A stretch of 5,237 nt of DNA from Anaerolineaceae bacterium. GTDB taxonomy: Bacteria; Chloroflexota; Anaerolineae; Anaerolineales; Anaerolineaceae. The notes under the pieces were generated by a model, which saw nothing but the letters and a program-made list of their open reading frames with translations, did not search any database and was not told the DNA's origin. This document shows, one piece after another, positions 5,152 to 5,237 of this stretch (its first letter is position 1; every line of letters begins with the position of its first letter). A program made the position numbers and the translations under genes. Location of the stretch: assembly GCA_028699715.1 (NCBI GenBank), contig JAQVUC010000100.1:1-5237 (forward strand). Direction: 5' to 3'.

Positions 5152-5237
5152 ATGGCTCAATACGACATCGTTTTTGCAATCAATACCGCCACTTCTGGCG
5201 TACTTTATGAAGAGCGTGCCATCAAACTCTCCAAAGG
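5152..5237 (+). CDS. Start of a second tail-fibre-like protein (3' end outside window)
   Basis: The frame is open from the ATG at 5152 to the window end, giving 28 complete residues: MAQYDIVFAINTATSGVLYE followed by ERAIKLSK. The first residues match the pattern of the upstream tail-fibre protein (M-[SA]-Q-[FY]-D-[LI]-[LV]-F, then Thr and Gly at similar spacing), which suggests a tandem paralogue that uses the same attachment or assembly region. The 8-nt repeat leader in front supports the start. With so little sequence the rest of the protein cannot be judged; a conserved N-terminus with a different body would be expected of a second fibre. Confidence 0.7.
   Translation, partial: MAQYDIVFAINTATSGVLYEERAIKLSK

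Noticed and set aside
5016..5210. 64-codon + strand open frame across the last gap
   Set aside because: It consists largely of translated 8-nt repeats (TNQQINKSTNQQ type) and overlaps the real start at 5152 in another frame.

Overview
This window is most likely part of the structural gene block of a tailed phage or prophage of a Bacteroidota (Bacteroidetes) host. All genes lie on the + strand. The phage assignment rests on a HK97-type major capsid protein, a PBSX-like portal protein and a modular tail-fibre protein. The host assignment is an inference: no start codon has a Shine-Dalgarno sequence, all leaders are A/C-rich and almost free of G, and the proteins resemble families I associate with Bacteroidota phages.

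Layout: 1-498 is the 3' part of an acidic, helix-rich protein that may be a scaffold or protease-scaffold. 499-600 is a gap with a hairpin and 8-nt repeats. 601-1947 is the major capsid protein. 1948-2164 is a gap with a long inverted repeat, seven TTGAAT repeats and five 8-nt repeats. 2165-3412 is the portal protein. 3413-3528 is a gap with a second copy of the first hairpin, carrying 25 extra bases at its tip, and a G-poor leader. 3529-5022 is a tail-fibre-like protein with HxH motifs and an internal 50-residue duplication. 5023-5151 is a gap with a different strong hairpin and five more 8-nt repeats. 5152-5237 is the start of a second protein whose N-terminus resembles that of the tail-fibre protein.

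Together the genes would build the head shell (capsid), the DNA entry vertex (portal) and the host-contacting tail tip. Terminase, a recognisable protease, head-tail connectors and tail tube or tape-measure genes are not visible here. The order capsid then portal then tail fibre is not the usual one.

The least expected feature is the noncoding architecture. All four gaps (102, 217, 116 and 129 bases) follow the same plan: stop codon, inverted repeat, G-free A/C-rich leader, next start codon. In three of the four the leader holds five 8-nt units. Phage morphogenesis genes are normally packed much more tightly. Whether this is a regulatory device, a set of recombination boundaries or a host-derived repeat family cannot be decided from one window.
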